This document shows, piece by piece, positions 52,731-62,452 of a DNA stretch of 64,000 bases (position 1 is the stretch's first letter; each line of letters begins with the position of its first letter). Under the pieces are notes generated by a model. The model saw only the letters and a list, made by a program, of their open reading frames with translations, was not told the origin of the DNA and did not search any database. This DNA is from Fibrella forsythiae. Lineage in GTDB: Bacteria > Bacteroidota > Bacteroidia > Cytophagales > Spirosomataceae. The stretch is taken from contig NZ_JAFMYW010000006.1 in assembly GCF_017353175.1 (NCBI RefSeq), positions 457,512 to 521,511 of the forward strand, written 5' to 3'. Made by a program: the position numbers and the translations under genes.

Positions 52731-55700
52731 ATGACTCTCTTTTCTACGCATTCCCGCGAGCGTTCTGCCTCGCCGGTACCCGCCGGGCAGAAAGCCTGCT
52801 GGGCAATAGGGCTGTTGATTGCCCTTCTGGTAAGCTGGACCAGCCAGGTAAGCGCCCAGACCGCGCCCGCCTCCGTTTCCGTTACGGGAGCGTGCCTGAA
52901 CAGCACCTATACGCTGACCAAAGTGGCCGACAATTTCGAGTCGACGGGCAGACCCGCTTACTTGGGAAGTGGAGCCGTCACCATCAACGAAACCCGGTAT
53001 CCCGACGTTTCGCTCACCTTGTACTACCTCGCCTCGGCTTCCAGCTGGGTGCTGAACTTTGACGGGCAACCCTACCAGTCAAACGCCTCCACCTCGACTC
53101 TGCCTCCGGCTACGGGCTGGCAGGCCGTTGAAGGCGATGGGACCATAGGAACCTGCCAGGGAAGCGGGCCGCTCCGGGTGCTGTATGCCACCACCGTTGC
53201 CAGCATCACCCGCACGGGCAGCAGTCCCACCAATGCCACTAGTGTAATCTACACGGTTACCTTTGCCGACGAGGTGACTGGCTTAACGGCCAGTAACTTT
53301 TCCCTGGAAACGCGCGGTACCATCACCGGGGCCACCGTCAGTAACCTTACAGGGGCGGGTAAGACCTACACCGTCAGCGTGAATACCGGCAGCGGCAGCG
53401 GTACGCTGCAACTGATCCTGGCCAACACCCAAAACCTGTTACCCAGTGTCAGTAACCTGCCCTTCCTGGGAGAGACCTACACCCTCGACAAGACTGCGCC
53501 TACCGTTACCAGCGTGAGCGTACCGGCCAATGGCACCTACCGTGCTGCCCAGCCGCTGAACTTCACGGTTACCTTCTCGGAAGCGGCCATCGTCACGGGT
53601 AGCCCCCAACTAGGCCTGACTATCGGTGCTACCAACCGCCAGGCCAGCTACGTATCGGGCAGCGGCACCACGGCCCTTTTGTTCCGCTACACCATTCAAA
53701 GCGGCGATTTGGACACAGATGGCATCGCACTGGCCTCGGCGCTGGCCCTCAATGGCGGCAGCATTCGGGACGCGGTGGGTAACAATGCCACGCTCACCCT
53801 GAGTGGCGCACCTGCCACGACGGGTATTCTGGTGGACGGTGTGGCTCCTACCGTGCTGTCGAGTAGCCGTCAAAGCCCTGTCACCGCCACGACCAATGCC
53901 ACCGCCCTGAGCTTCCGGGTGGTCTTCAGCGAACCCGTCAGCGGAGTCACCGTCAGCAGCTTTCTAGTGACGGCCAGCGGGGTGACAGGCGCTATCGCCA
54001 GCGTAGTGGCCGTGAGTGGCAGCTTCACCACCTACGATGTAGCGGTAAATGGAGTAAGCGGCAACGGCACCATCCAGCTCGACGTCAAGAGCAGCGGCTC
54101 GGGCATTACTGATCCGGTAGGTAACCCCCTAAGCGGGGGCTTTACCACGGGCGAGGCCTATACCATCGACCAGACCCGCCCCAGCGTGGTAATCACTACC
54201 TCCCCCGCCGTCAGCGGTGGTTTCCTATCCGGTGCTTACCCCGTGGCCGTGACGGTTACCTTCTCGGAGAACGTGACCGGCTTTGTGGCCGGTGATCTGG
54301 GCATTACCAATGGGGAGGTGAGAAACTTTACCGGTAGCGGCAGCACGTACACGTTTGATCTGCTGCCCACCGCTAAAGGGCAGACCACCATCGGCGTACC
54401 AGCAAACGTAGCCCAGGATGCAGCCAGCAACGGCAACCAGGCGGCCTCGCCGCTGAGCTTCTTCTACCTGCCACCGGTCACCATCACTGGCTTTGCGGCC
54501 ACACCCGCTACGGTCTGCGCTAGTACCCCGGTGACCCTGACGGCTACGCTCGGCCAGCTGACTGATACCTACTCCTTCACGCTAGTGGGGGGCGGTAACA
54601 CCATTGTCGGCACCACTCCCAACGCCTTTAGTCAGACGCTGACGGCGCGTAGTCTGGGCAGCGTATCCTTCAGCCTGCGGGTGTTTAACGGCTACACTTA
54701 CGCCTTTGCCAATGCGAGCATCACCATCAATCCCCAGCCCACGGTGAGCCTGGCCAATAACGGGCCCATCACCTGCACCCAGTCCAGTGTCACGCTGGTG
54801 GCCACCGCCAACGGGCAGGGGCAGGCGTTGACGTATCGCTTTAGCGCCGACGCCTCGCCGGTGGGTGGCTCCTCGGACAACACCGCTACCGTTACCCGGG
54901 CGGGTGATTATTCGGTCACCGTGACCACGGCGGGCGGCTGCACGGCCACCGCCCAGACAACGGTCGGAAACAGTGCTACCCTGGCCACCCCGACGCTGCT
55001 GACCCAGAACGGGCAAGCCTCCCTCACCGTGGATCTCAATGCCCCTCCGGTAACGCTTTTGGTGGGCGGCTGCTCGGGTACGGCTAGCTGGACGGGGTCG
55101 AACGGCAGCTCGGGGACCGGATCAACCATCACGGTGCCGACGGGCCAGCCCGGCCGGTTTGTCTACCAGGCCCGCTGCCAGCTAGGCAGCTGCGTGAGTG
55201 ATGCCGCTTCAGCCACCGTTGTTGTGCAGGGACGCTTGACGGTACTGCAACGGGACGTGGACAACTACATCGACAACAACGCCATTCAGCCCCTGATCGT
55301 GCTGCAGAACCAGGGCGCGGGCAGTCTACCCCTCTCGGGTCTGACGCTGCGCTATTACCTGACCGTAGAGGGCGCTTCGGCCCTGAGCAACCTCTCGATC
55401 AACTACGCCCAGGTGGGCAACAGTAACGTGCGGCTGCGCTACGTACCGCTGGTGCCTGCTCAGGCGGGCGCGGCGGGCTACGTGGAGTACAGCTTCACCG
55501 GGGGAGCGGGCAGCCTGGCCCCCGGGGCCAGCTCGGGACCCATCCAGGCCTATTTTGCCAAGGGCGACTACTCGGGCCTCAATGAGGCCGATGATTATTC
55601 GTACGCTCCAGTGCGCGACCAGCTGGTAGGCACGCTGCGCATCACGGCTTACTATAACGGGGTACTCATCGCGGGACAGGAGCCTGGTGGGGTGTTCACC

Positions 55701-56435
55701 CCCGTCCGGGCCCTGCGCGCCCTGACCGAGAGCAAGAACGGTCCCTCGGCCACCCAGATCAATACGTACCTGGAGATTCGCAATGAGGGCAACGTAGCTG
55801 TCAACTACAGTGATCTCAGGGCCCGGTATTACTTTACCTCGGACGGCAACGAGCGCCTGCAGGTAGAGGTCGATGAGGGCAACGTGAGCACCCAGCTGGT
55901 GGCATTGAATCCGGCCGTAGGGGGAGCCAACTACTACCTGGAGATTCGCTACAACCAGGGCGGTCAGCTGGCTCCCGGGGCCTCAACGGGCCGGGTGCGT
56001 TACCGGATCTCCAAACCTGACGGGGGCCGCTTTGATCAGACCAACGACTACTCCTACCAGGAGCAGCCCGCCGAGTCGAGCTCTAACGGCCGGGTGCCCG
56101 TCTATGTGGCCGGTGAACGGGTATGGGGCAGTGAACCCACTGGCTCGGCCCGTATCGCGTCTGTGGAGCCTGGCACGCAGCTGGAGGTGATCTTGCTGGG
56201 TAACCCCGTGCGGGGCGATGCGGTGTCGGTGCAGATCAGGGGAGCCGGATCAGCGCCCCTGACGCTTCAGCTGGTCGATACCCAGGGCCGGATGATCACC
56301 AGTAAACAGGTAGCCACTCCCCAGCCTACCGAGCAGCATGAGCTGTCGGTGGCGGGTCAGGGAGCGGGCATACTGCTTTTGCAGGTGAGTACGCCCACCC
56401 AGAAGCAGACCATCCGGGTACTGAAAGCCGAGTAA
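52731..56435 (+). CDS. Large T9SS-type surface adhesin with Ig-like repeats
   Basis: 1234 residues. After a long signal peptide (ending WTSQVSAQT) come several Ig-like domains with motifs such as YTVTFADEVTGLTASNFSLE, FRVVFSEPVSGVTVSSFLVT and VTVTFSENVTGFVAGDLGIT, repeated about every 100 residues. Further Ig/PKD-like modules and two copies of a segment around LSNLSINYAQVGNSNVRLRY and LQVEVDEGNVSTQLVALNPA follow. The C-terminus (LEVILLGNPVRGDAVSVQIR to TIRVLKAE) resembles the T9SS sorting domain. Probably a secreted or cell-surface adhesin. A strong terminator follows. Confidence 0.88.
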   Translation: MTLFSTHSRERSASPVPAGQKACWAIGLLIALLVSWTSQVSAQTAPASVSVTGACLNSTYTLTKVADNFESTGRPAYLGSGAVTINETRYPDVSLTLYYLASASSWVLNFDGQPYQSNASTSTLPPATGWQAVEGDGTIGTCQGSGPLRVLYATTVASITRTGSSPTNATSVIYTVTFADEVTGLTASNFSLETRGTITGATVSNLTGAGKTYTVSVNTGSGSGTLQLILANTQNLLPSVSNLPFLGETYTLDKTAPTVTSVSVPANGTYRAAQPLNFTVTFSEAAIVTGSPQLGLTIGATNRQASYVSGSGTTALLFRYTIQSGDLDTDGIALASALALNGGSIRDAVGNNATLTLSGAPATTGILVDGVAPTVLSSSRQSPVTATTNATALSFRVVFSEPVSGVTVSSFLVTASGVTGAIASVVAVSGSFTTYDVAVNGVSGNGTIQLDVKSSGSGITDPVGNPLSGGFTTGEAYTIDQTRPSVVITTSPAVSGGFLSGAYPVAVTVTFSENVTGFVAGDLGITNGEVRNFTGSGSTYTFDLLPTAKGQTTIGVPANVAQDAASNGNQAASPLSFFYLPPVTITGFAATPATVCASTPVTLTATLGQLTDTYSFTLVGGGNTIVGTTPNAFSQTLTARSLGSVSFSLRVFNGYTYAFANASITINPQPTVSLANNGPITCTQSSVTLVATANGQGQALTYRFSADASPVGGSSDNTATVTRAGDYSVTVTTAGGCTATAQTTVGNSATLATPTLLTQNGQASLTVDLNAPPVTLLVGGCSGTASWTGSNGSSGTGSTITVPTGQPGRFVYQARCQLGSCVSDAASATVVVQGRLTVLQRDVDNYIDNNAIQPLIVLQNQGAGSLPLSGLTLRYYLTVEGASALSNLSINYAQVGNSNVRLRYVPLVPAQAGAAGYVEYSFTGGAGSLAPGASSGPIQAYFAKGDYSGLNEADDYSYAPVRDQLVGTLRITAYYNGVLIAGQEPGGVFTPVRALRALTESKNGPSATQINTYLEIRNEGNVAVNYSDLRARYYFTSDGNERLQVEVDEGNVSTQLVALNPAVGGANYYLEIRYNQGGQLAPGASTGRVRYRISKPDGGRFDQTNDYSYQEQPAESSSNGRVPVYVAGERVWGSEPTGSARIASVEPGTQLEVILLGNPVRGDAVSVQIRGAGSAPLTLQLVDTQGRMITSKQVATPQPTEQHELSVAGQGAGILLLQVSTPTQKQTIRVLKAE

Positions 56436-56458
56436 CTTCCCTTCATTATTTCGCCTGT

Positions 56459-56495
56459 AAAAAGCCGCGCCTCCTTAACCAGGCGCGGCTTTTTC
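56459..56495 (+). terminator. Terminator after the adhesin gene
   Basis: AAAAAGCCGCGCC and GGCGCGGCTTTTT form a 13-bp stem with a T5 edge. Confidence 0.9.
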
Positions 56496-56541
56496 CGGTC
56501 TACTTCGCCTTCCCCAGGCAGTGTATACATGTAAACCCGCT

Positions 56542-57540
56542 ATGACTAAGACCTCACTCGATTTGGTGGCATCGACCGTTACAAGCCAACTGGGTATTCT
56601 CCATCTGAAACGCTACTGGGCCAAGAAAATGGCCATTCGCCAGGGGCAACTGGCCAGCAACGCCTTTGAGGAGGAGACGCACCTGGACTCGGCCCTGTTA
56701 AATGCCCTGGGCCTGGGCCTTGAGCCAACCATTCAGTACCTGTTTCAGGTCAGTCCGAGCTTTCCTGACTTCGAGGCCTGGATCCAGCTTGTCACCGGCG
56801 GCCTGGTCAACAGGGACAAGATTGATACCTTTAATGCCCGGTTGCTGGGTACAACCCTGGCTGAATCCAGCGATCCAGCGACGGAGCCGACATTGTCTGG
56901 GGCTGATCTGCTTCACTGGGATACCCATGGGTATGTAATCATCAAAGAGGCAATCTCCCGGCAAGACTGTGAAGAGACCATCGGACTGATCTGCGATTTT
57001 CTGGGCATCGATCGCTATGACCCGCAGACCTGGTATACACCTCATACGGCCCGGCAAGGTATCATGGTCCAGTTGTTTACCCATGCTCTACTGACCAAAA
57101 ACCGGGAATCGCCCCGTATCCGGGCGGCCTATGAACAGCTATGGGGCCGACGGGATCTGTGGGTTAGCCATGATAGGGTCGGCTTCAATCCCCCGCAGAC
57201 GGATAGCTGGCCCTTCCCGGGGCCCCATCTGCATTGGGACGTCCGACTGGACCGGCCTGTTTCCTTTGGCCTGCAGGGTCTGCTCTACCTCTCGGACACC
57301 CAGGTCAATCAGGGTGCTTTTACCCTGGTGCCTGGTTTTCAGCATCAGCTAACCCACTGGTTGGCCCAGCTTCCGCCCCGGGCAGATCCGCAGACCCAGG
57401 ATTTAGGTGCCTTGGGTGCGATTCCTCTGGCGGGCGCGGCGGGTGACTTCATTCTCTGGCATCATGCCCTGCCCCACGGCAGCAGCCCGAACCTGGCCGC
57501 TGCACCCCGCTTTGTCCAGTACATTAACTATGCTCCCTAG
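56542..57540 (+). CDS. Phytanoyl-CoA dioxygenase-family protein
   Basis: 332 residues from the ATG at 56542. The C-terminal half fits the PhyH 2-oxoglutarate/Fe(II) fold: WDTHGYVIIKEAISRQDCEE, HLHWDVRLDRPVSFGLQGLL (HxD iron motif), QGAFTLVPGFQHQLTHWL, and FILWHHALPHGSSPNLAAAP with the distal His and Arg. The first ~120 residues are an extra domain of unknown type. Substrate unknown. It follows the adhesin gene and its terminator on the same strand. Confidence 0.82.
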   Translation: MTKTSLDLVASTVTSQLGILHLKRYWAKKMAIRQGQLASNAFEEETHLDSALLNALGLGLEPTIQYLFQVSPSFPDFEAWIQLVTGGLVNRDKIDTFNARLLGTTLAESSDPATEPTLSGADLLHWDTHGYVIIKEAISRQDCEETIGLICDFLGIDRYDPQTWYTPHTARQGIMVQLFTHALLTKNRESPRIRAAYEQLWGRRDLWVSHDRVGFNPPQTDSWPFPGPHLHWDVRLDRPVSFGLQGLLYLSDTQVNQGAFTLVPGFQHQLTHWLAQLPPRADPQTQDLGALGAIPLAGAAGDFILWHHALPHGSSPNLAAAPRFVQYINYAP

Positions 57541-57768
57541 CGACGCGGCTTGCCCTTCTGCTCCCTCCATATCTCCACTTGACAAACTTCATCTCATTAC
57601 CAACAAGCTGGTCGGTAGTGAGGTGAAGTTTGCGGCGATCCGTGGACGCTTAGCTGCTAGCGGTACGATTTCCTCGGGAAGCTGCTCATTAAAGACGTGC
57701 CCCAGAGTCTACCCTTTCAGAACCGGGTGGACATGGGGCCTAGTCTAGAAATAACTCCTTATGGCTGA
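57530..57768 (+). pseudogene. Short frameshifted gene overlapping the dioxygenase end
   Basis: An ATG at 57530 overlaps the dioxygenase stop. It encodes PLDKLHLITNKLVGSEVKFA and IRGRLAAS, after which the +1 frame continues plausibly as RYDFLGKLLIKDVPQSLPFQ, then NRVDMGPSLEITPYG, ending at TGA 57766-57768. One inserted or lost base near 57660 would join the two parts into a protein of about 80 residues. Not a family I recognise. Confidence 0.35.
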
Positions 57769-57831
57769 AAATGCCCTGGCCTACGTCTGGGTTTCACGTT
57801 TTTCTTCTGCTCAAGCCAGCGCTCACGGCTG

Positions 57832-58229
57832 GTTATTGTCACGGCTCACCCGAAAAGCAGTTACTGCAATTACCGGGTAATCGCCCGCGTTGATCAATCC
57901 TGTCCGCTGGCGGTGACCAGCCGAAACAGGCCCAAAAAAGGGTGTTTTTAGCTCGGTATAGCGCCGTTTTGACGGCTCCACCGGCGAGCCTGTTTCCCCC
58001 ATAACCCAGGTCAGCAGTGGATCTTCCAACTTTTCCAACGCAAAAAACGATCAACTCGCTCATCCTAAGCCAACTAAGCCAAAATTCTTCGCTCATCACA
58101 GGCCAAATCCCAGACAGGACCCCGCCACGCACTACCGGCCAAGTACAATTGTACTTGCAATTCCCGGTGATATATGACAGAGTGGTTACATAGTAGGCGG
58201 ACCATTGCCTCACTGCTTCAGTAGTGACC
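57832..58229 (+). repeat. Interspersed repeat, copy B (MITE-like)
   Basis: Starts with a GTCAC-containing 5' block and GTTACTGCAATT, has CCAGGTCAGCAGTGGA near 58006 and TAAGCCAAAATTCTTCGCTC near 58074, a perfect palindrome AAGTACAATTGTACTT near 58141, and ends TTCAGTAGTGACC. Same order and near-full length as copy A. Confidence 0.75.
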
Positions 58230-58325
58230 TGTTGGTAAATGGGCTAGATAGGCTCTTCAAGGGCCTATCCAGCCTACCGGGTTAGGTTGTTAATGGTCTA
58301 AGGGGCGGCCTGACACCTAGCTAAT

Positions 58326-58364
58326 TTCTATCACCTATGGGCCGAATATTGGTTACTACAATTG
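58326..58364 (+). repeat. Interspersed repeat, copy E (5' block only)
   Basis: TCACCTATGGGCCGAATATT then GGTTACTACAATTGGG. Only the first ~35 bp of the repeat are recognisable, about 100 bp after copy B. Confidence 0.55.
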
Positions 58365-58368
58365 GGTA

Positions 58369-58710
58369 GTGTTGCATGTTGGGTCAGGCTATCAGGGCAT
58401 CGCTCTGGCCATAGCCTTCAGTACGTTCGTGACCAGCATGTTTCGCCAGCGCCTGCGGGAAGAGGTCGATCTGCGCTTGGAATTCAGCAAAGGCCTCAAA
58501 GCCGCCGTTGAGCGTACCTTGGCCCGCTGGGGGGGTGAGGATACTTATCCCCCCCAGCGCGGCTATTCGTCACTACACCCGTCACCGGACAGAGGCCGCC
58601 GGGGACGTCCTGAACTAGGCATTGCTAAGCCTATAGTATGCGTTTGTTGTCAAGTTACGTGTAGTGTGCTAGAGGGCCGTTCCGTTGGGGCGGTCCTCGC
58701 TGGACAATGA
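58369..58710 (+). CDS. Hypothetical protein, low confidence
   Basis: 113 residues from a GTG at 58369. The first half, STFVTSMFRQRLREEVDLRL and EFSKGLKAAVERTLARWGG, looks protein-like; the C-terminal half is low in structure. A palindrome around 58533-58562 (CGCTGGGGGGG with CCCCCCCAGCG) lies inside. It may be the remnant of a longer gene adjoining repeat copy E. Confidence 0.3.
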   Translation: MLHVGSGYQGIALAIAFSTFVTSMFRQRLREEVDLRLEFSKGLKAAVERTLARWGGEDTYPPQRGYSSLHPSPDRGRRGRPELGIAKPIVCVCCQVTCSVLEGRSVGAVLAGQ

Positions 58711-58948
58711 GTGGTTATCTGCAGGCTCTGGGTAATGGCATCGCCGAGCTTATGGCTACCTCCGGGCGTGATTATCCAAAGCAAACCGAGAAACGCCATC
58801 CTTGCCCATAATCTGTAGCGGATCCAAAGCAGCCAGTTGATGAGCACCTTGCTCTAAGATTAGTCAACTGACTGTAGAGCACCTACTAAGTCTAATCTAG
58901 CCAAGCAAGTGGATAGGGCTTCCCCATACCTTCAACATGCACTCCTCG

Positions 58949-59470
58949 CTAGTTGATGCTGAAGGCCGGTAAAGCCAACCCGGTGATCACGCACCCTGCC
59001 CCAATGATTAGCAATAGAATGCCCCACACTAACAGATAGCTTGGCTTACGTTCTCGAATTTCAAGAAAGTAAGGTGAGGCGGATAAGGCGGTGGATTCAC
59101 TGGGGGGCAACTCCAGTCGATACTGCCCTGCTTTAGCCCGGAAGCTAAAGAGCTGAATACGTCCCTCCCACCCGTTGTTCACCCGCACCGTGGAAAAGCT
59201 TTGGTGCACCCTGACCATTTCACCTGTCGCTGCCGCAACGATGGCTGGCCAGGGCATCGTTGCGGGCACTCGCTGTAGGGTTCTCCCCGATTGCCAGATG
59301 GCGTACTCGCCTGCCCGGGGCAGCTCAAACTGGCCGCTTGGCTGGGTCAAGGGCAGTTTGAGCAAAACGGGACCGCCCACCGCCTTCAGGATTCGTCTGA
59401 CGCCCTGAATAAGTAGCCAACTGCCGACTCCGCCAAGGCTAACCGATAGCAGCCATACAGGTACAATCAT
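58949..59470 (-). CDS. Hypothetical membrane protein
   Basis: 173 residues with a hydrophobic N-terminus (VPVWLLSVSLGGVGSWLLIQ) and a C-terminal helix (YLLVWGILLLIIGAGCVITG), so two membrane spans with a ~110-residue domain between them on the periplasmic or cytosolic side. That domain has beta-strand-rich sequence (GQFELPRAGEYAIWQSGRTL, FSFRAKAGQYRLELPPSEST), like exported Ig-type domains. Not recognised. Confidence 0.65.
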   Translation of the reverse strand: MIVPVWLLSVSLGGVGSWLLIQGVRRILKAVGGPVLLKLPLTQPSGQFELPRAGEYAIWQSGRTLQRVPATMPWPAIVAAATGEMVRVHQSFSTVRVNNGWEGRIQLFSFRAKAGQYRLELPPSESTALSASPYFLEIRERKPSYLLVWGILLLIIGAGCVITGLALPAFSIN

Positions 59471-59665
59471 ACTTGTTTGAGTGATACAACAGGAAATAGC
59501 CCACCTTCTTCAACTAAATAGATCGCTCTGCCAGCCAAGTGTGCGAGGCTTTACCCATCAATCTTGTCTATTATCAAGCCCTGTTTTCTAACTACACTTA
59601 CAGTATGAGAATATAGCCAGAAACCAACTTTTTAGGGTTGGCTTTAGGTCTTACTAAAATCTAAT

Positions 59666-60100
59666 TTAGCGTCGAAGTAGAAATTGGAATTTTGTCTCTA
59701 CGCCTTGCTCATTAATCGTTCCTGGATTCCATCGAGGCATTGAAACGCCTACTCGTGCCATTTCCTTTTTCAACGTTGGATCAGTGTCATTAGTTGGCAC
59801 TAATTTGGTGACTTTACCAGTCCCATCAAGAGTAGCGGTTAACCAAGTTTTTCGCCTTATTCTAACGGGGTTCTCAGCTTCTTCAATCTGATTAAGGACA
59901 AATGCGTTTAGTTTATCTTCTCCCCCTGGGAAGGAAGGTGGCGACTGTGTTTTAATCTGAGGTAAAGGCCCATAGGTATTATAGGTGACAATGGGTTTAC
60001 CTCCGTTGATCCCACTTTGTGCAAGAGAGTCTGAGCCGGTAGCTGCTAGCAATGTAACAGCTGTGAGAATTGACAGGGTGAGGGTTGAATAGATTTTCAT
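59666..60100 (-). CDS. Exported TonB-C-terminal-domain protein
   Basis: 144 residues from the ATG at 60100 (MKIYSTLTLSILTAVTLLAA) with a signal peptide ending DSLAQS. The C-terminal ~90 residues fit the TonB C-terminal fold: PPSFPGGEDKLNAFVLNQIE, KTWLTATLDGTGKVTKLVPT, then MPRWNPGTINEQGVETKFQF. It has no transmembrane anchor or Pro-rich linker, so it is a free-standing exported TonB-like domain rather than an energy transducer. Confidence 0.75.
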   Translation of the reverse strand: MKIYSTLTLSILTAVTLLAATGSDSLAQSGINGGKPIVTYNTYGPLPQIKTQSPPSFPGGEDKLNAFVLNQIEEAENPVRIRRKTWLTATLDGTGKVTKLVPTNDTDPTLKKEMARVGVSMPRWNPGTINEQGVETKFQFLLRR

Positions 60101-60192
60101 GGTCTTTTTTATGAGAAGATGCAACCAGCTATAAGTTGGTTGCGCATCAGGTGATAAGCCTATTCCAAACCTGTTTTATAAGTGGTACTATG

Positions 60193-60492
60193 TTAGTAGC
60201 CTAAGTTATCGATGTCCATTTTTTTGCTAGTAAATTCCGCCCACGTATCGAAAAACTTAGTTGATGGGTATTCGCTATCACCCAGTCCTGACCAAGTTAA
60301 ATGAACAACCACTAATTTACCCCCTTCTCTTACAAACAACACATCGTCGTTTACAGAGCTTCTGCCAATGGGTTCAAGTGGCTCGCTAAACAAGGGATGA
60401 CGAAAGGTTAGCTCTGCTTGTAACTCATTTTTGATAGCTGCTTTCTGACTTTCGGAAACAGCTCCCCAAGGCTCTAGCCAAGTTCGGTCCAT
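60193..60492 (-). CDS. Small conserved hypothetical protein
   Basis: 99 residues: DRTWLEPWGAVSESQKAAIK, ELTFRHPLFSEPLEPIGRSS, NDDVLFVREGGKLVVVHLTW and YPSTKFFDTWAEFTS. The NDDVLF...VHLTWSG pattern is familiar from a widespread family of small cytosolic proteins of unknown function, sometimes seen with toxin-immunity genes. No toxin is adjacent. Upstream gene is the repeat copy C region. Confidence 0.65.
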   Translation of the reverse strand: MDRTWLEPWGAVSESQKAAIKNELQAELTFRHPLFSEPLEPIGRSSVNDDVLFVREGGKLVVVHLTWSGLGDSEYPSTKFFDTWAEFTSKKMDIDNLGY

Positions 60493-60664
60493 CAGGTACT
60501 TTTCGTTGTATAATCAAACGTTATGTTCAAAAGCGTTGAGCTGGCAAGATATAACGCAAGCGATCGATTTGTATGATTCAGTAATTATAACTCAGTTTTA
60601 CAAACGTACGACGTTGATTGTCCAATTGTAAAACCAGCTAGCGCTAGGTCTTCCAGTACCTTTC

Positions 60665-60925
60665 ATTGTCACCCCTGGCCAGAAACGGGGTTACTACAAT
60701 TGGCTGGCTGCTGCCCGCGCAGAGCCGTCCTCCCCGCTGGGGGTGAAGGGGCCAAAGAGGGCTAACCAAGGCGTTTTTAGTCCGTTTTGCCGCCGGTTTA
60801 CCGCCCTGGTTGGCGGGCGTGTTTTCCAGACAAGCCAGGTCAGCAGTGGAGCTGCCTACTTTTCTCACCTAAAAATAGTTCAACTAACTCATTATAAGTT
60901 CATTAAGCTAAAATTTTTCGCTCGC
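60665..60925 (+). repeat. Interspersed repeat, copy C (3' part missing)
   Basis: GTCACCCCTGGCCAGAAACG then GTTACTACAATTGG at its start, CCAGGTCAGCAGTGGA near 60835, and AAGCTAAAATTTTTCGCTCG at its end. It aligns without gaps to copies A and B around the central block but lacks the last ~140 bp. Confidence 0.7.
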
Positions 60926-60967
60926 CTCGTGAGGGTGTGGTTGGCCGGGGAAAACCCGTTTTCCTGC

Positions 60968-62281
60968 TTACCGAAGCGGGACGGGCAAGGTGACAAAGTA
61001 AATCCGGTTCAGATCCACCTTGCCCGTAGCGGGCAGGATCTTGCTCATAAACCCGTTTTGACCGTTATCGACCACCCCAAAGTCATCGTCATTGGAGATG
61101 GCCAGGGTATTGCTGCCAATCAGGGTGAGCCCCTCGGCTTTATCGTGGGGATAGACCGGGGAGATCTGGGTCAACAGATCAAAGGCCAGCGTTTTGGTCA
61201 CCGGCGTTATACCCACCCCTTGCAGACCCGCCCGGTCCTTGAGCTGCTCAACGGTCAGGCCGTTGTAGAGCTTACCACCATCGGCGTTAGTGGGGTCCGA
61301 AATATCAGTGGCACCGGCCAGATCAATCTTATAGACCCGCTTGAAACTGGCCGGGTTAGTAGCCGCTCCCCCATAGTTGCCGTCCCGCTCCAGGGCCAGA
61401 AAGGTGGTGTTGGTAATGGCGGCAATCTCACTGCAGCCGGTCAGGCTGGCGTTTTCCATCAGGTAGACGTACTGTTTGGTGGCGCCTGAGGCAATCTCGA
61501 AGGTGACAATCCGCAGCACCGTCGAACCCGATACGGCCGCTGAGCTGGGATTATACATGGGCGACTGCATCAGGCCAACCAGGGTCTTGCCATCGGGAGT
61601 AATGGTCAATCCTTCCATACCCCGGTTAGGCCGACGGCGCGCCAGTACCCTGGGCAGGGTGCGTCCGCCCGTCCCCGAGCCAAAGGGATTGATGCGCTCG
61701 ATGGTTTTCCCCGTGGCGTCGAAGTGCACAATATGGGGGCCGTATTCGTCGCTCACCCAAAAGCTGCCATCGGCCGCCCGCACCAGGCCTTCCGAGTCCA
61801 ATCCATTGGCATCGGGGGTAATCGTCTGCCCGCTTAGGGTCAGGGCAATTTCGCCGGTGTTACCCTGTCCAACGGGGTTGGGTAGCCCCGTCAGTAGTTG
61901 CCCGGCGGCATTTTTAAGCAAAATCGTCTGCTCTAAAACGAGTTGATTGCCTACCACCCGGAAGCGGCCGATCTGCGGGGTGAAATCGGTTTTTCCGAAG
62001 ATGATCGAGCTGGCCGCTGATCCCGCCGCATTGGGTCCCCGGTCGGTGAGCAGATAAAAGACGGCGGGATCGTTTTTGTCCGGGGCGATGGCTGAGCCAA
62101 AGCCCCCGTTGTAGATGGTGGTGCCGTTGGGGGAGACTGACAGCACCGCCGGATTAGCTGCTTCAGCGTAAAGGGGATACGTCAGGGCATCCAGCCGGTG
62201 GTCATCGCAGGCCGCCACCAGTAGGCCACTGAGAAGAACGCCCGTTAGTGAGGCCGGGTAAAGTAGAGGTCGAAGGCGCAT
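60968..62281 (-). CDS. Esterase-like activity of phytase-family lipoprotein
   Basis: 437 residues from the ATG at 62281 (MRLRPLLYPASLTG) with a lipoprotein signal ending LLVAACDD. The beta-propeller-like domain (PF13449 type) has FGSAIAPDKNDPAVFYLLTD with RGPN, GLDSEGLVRAADGSFWVSDE with YGPHIVHFD, GMEGLTITPDGKTLVGLMQS and DKAEGLTLIGSNTLAISNDD. Homologues are linked to phosphate-ester degradation, but activity is poorly known. A terminator-like hairpin lies further upstream (62421). Confidence 0.85.
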   Translation of the reverse strand: MRLRPLLYPASLTGVLLSGLLVAACDDHRLDALTYPLYAEAANPAVLSVSPNGTTIYNGGFGSAIAPDKNDPAVFYLLTDRGPNAAGSAASSIIFGKTDFTPQIGRFRVVGNQLVLEQTILLKNAAGQLLTGLPNPVGQGNTGEIALTLSGQTITPDANGLDSEGLVRAADGSFWVSDEYGPHIVHFDATGKTIERINPFGSGTGGRTLPRVLARRRPNRGMEGLTITPDGKTLVGLMQSPMYNPSSAAVSGSTVLRIVTFEIASGATKQYVYLMENASLTGCSEIAAITNTTFLALERDGNYGGAATNPASFKRVYKIDLAGATDISDPTNADGGKLYNGLTVEQLKDRAGLQGVGITPVTKTLAFDLLTQISPVYPHDKAEGLTLIGSNTLAISNDDDFGVVDNGQNGFMSKILPATGKVDLNRIYFVTLPVPLR

Positions 62282-62420
62282 GAATAGAAGGGGAAAACCA
62301 GTTTGGCGCAAAACTAGGATGCTCTACATTACCCCTGTGTGATGTTCTGAGCCCGTTCTTTACGAAACGGTGAAGTTTCCCATTGGCTAAACAGGATCGC
62401 CTGTTTTACCGGGAAAATAT

Positions 62421-62452
62421 AAAAACCTACCTTCGAACGAAAGTAGGTTTTT
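62421..62452. terminator. Terminator-like hairpin
   Basis: AAAAACCTACCTTCG and CGAAAGTAGGTTTTT nearly pair (10 of 11 in the core), with A/T runs at both edges so it could act on either strand. Confidence 0.7.
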
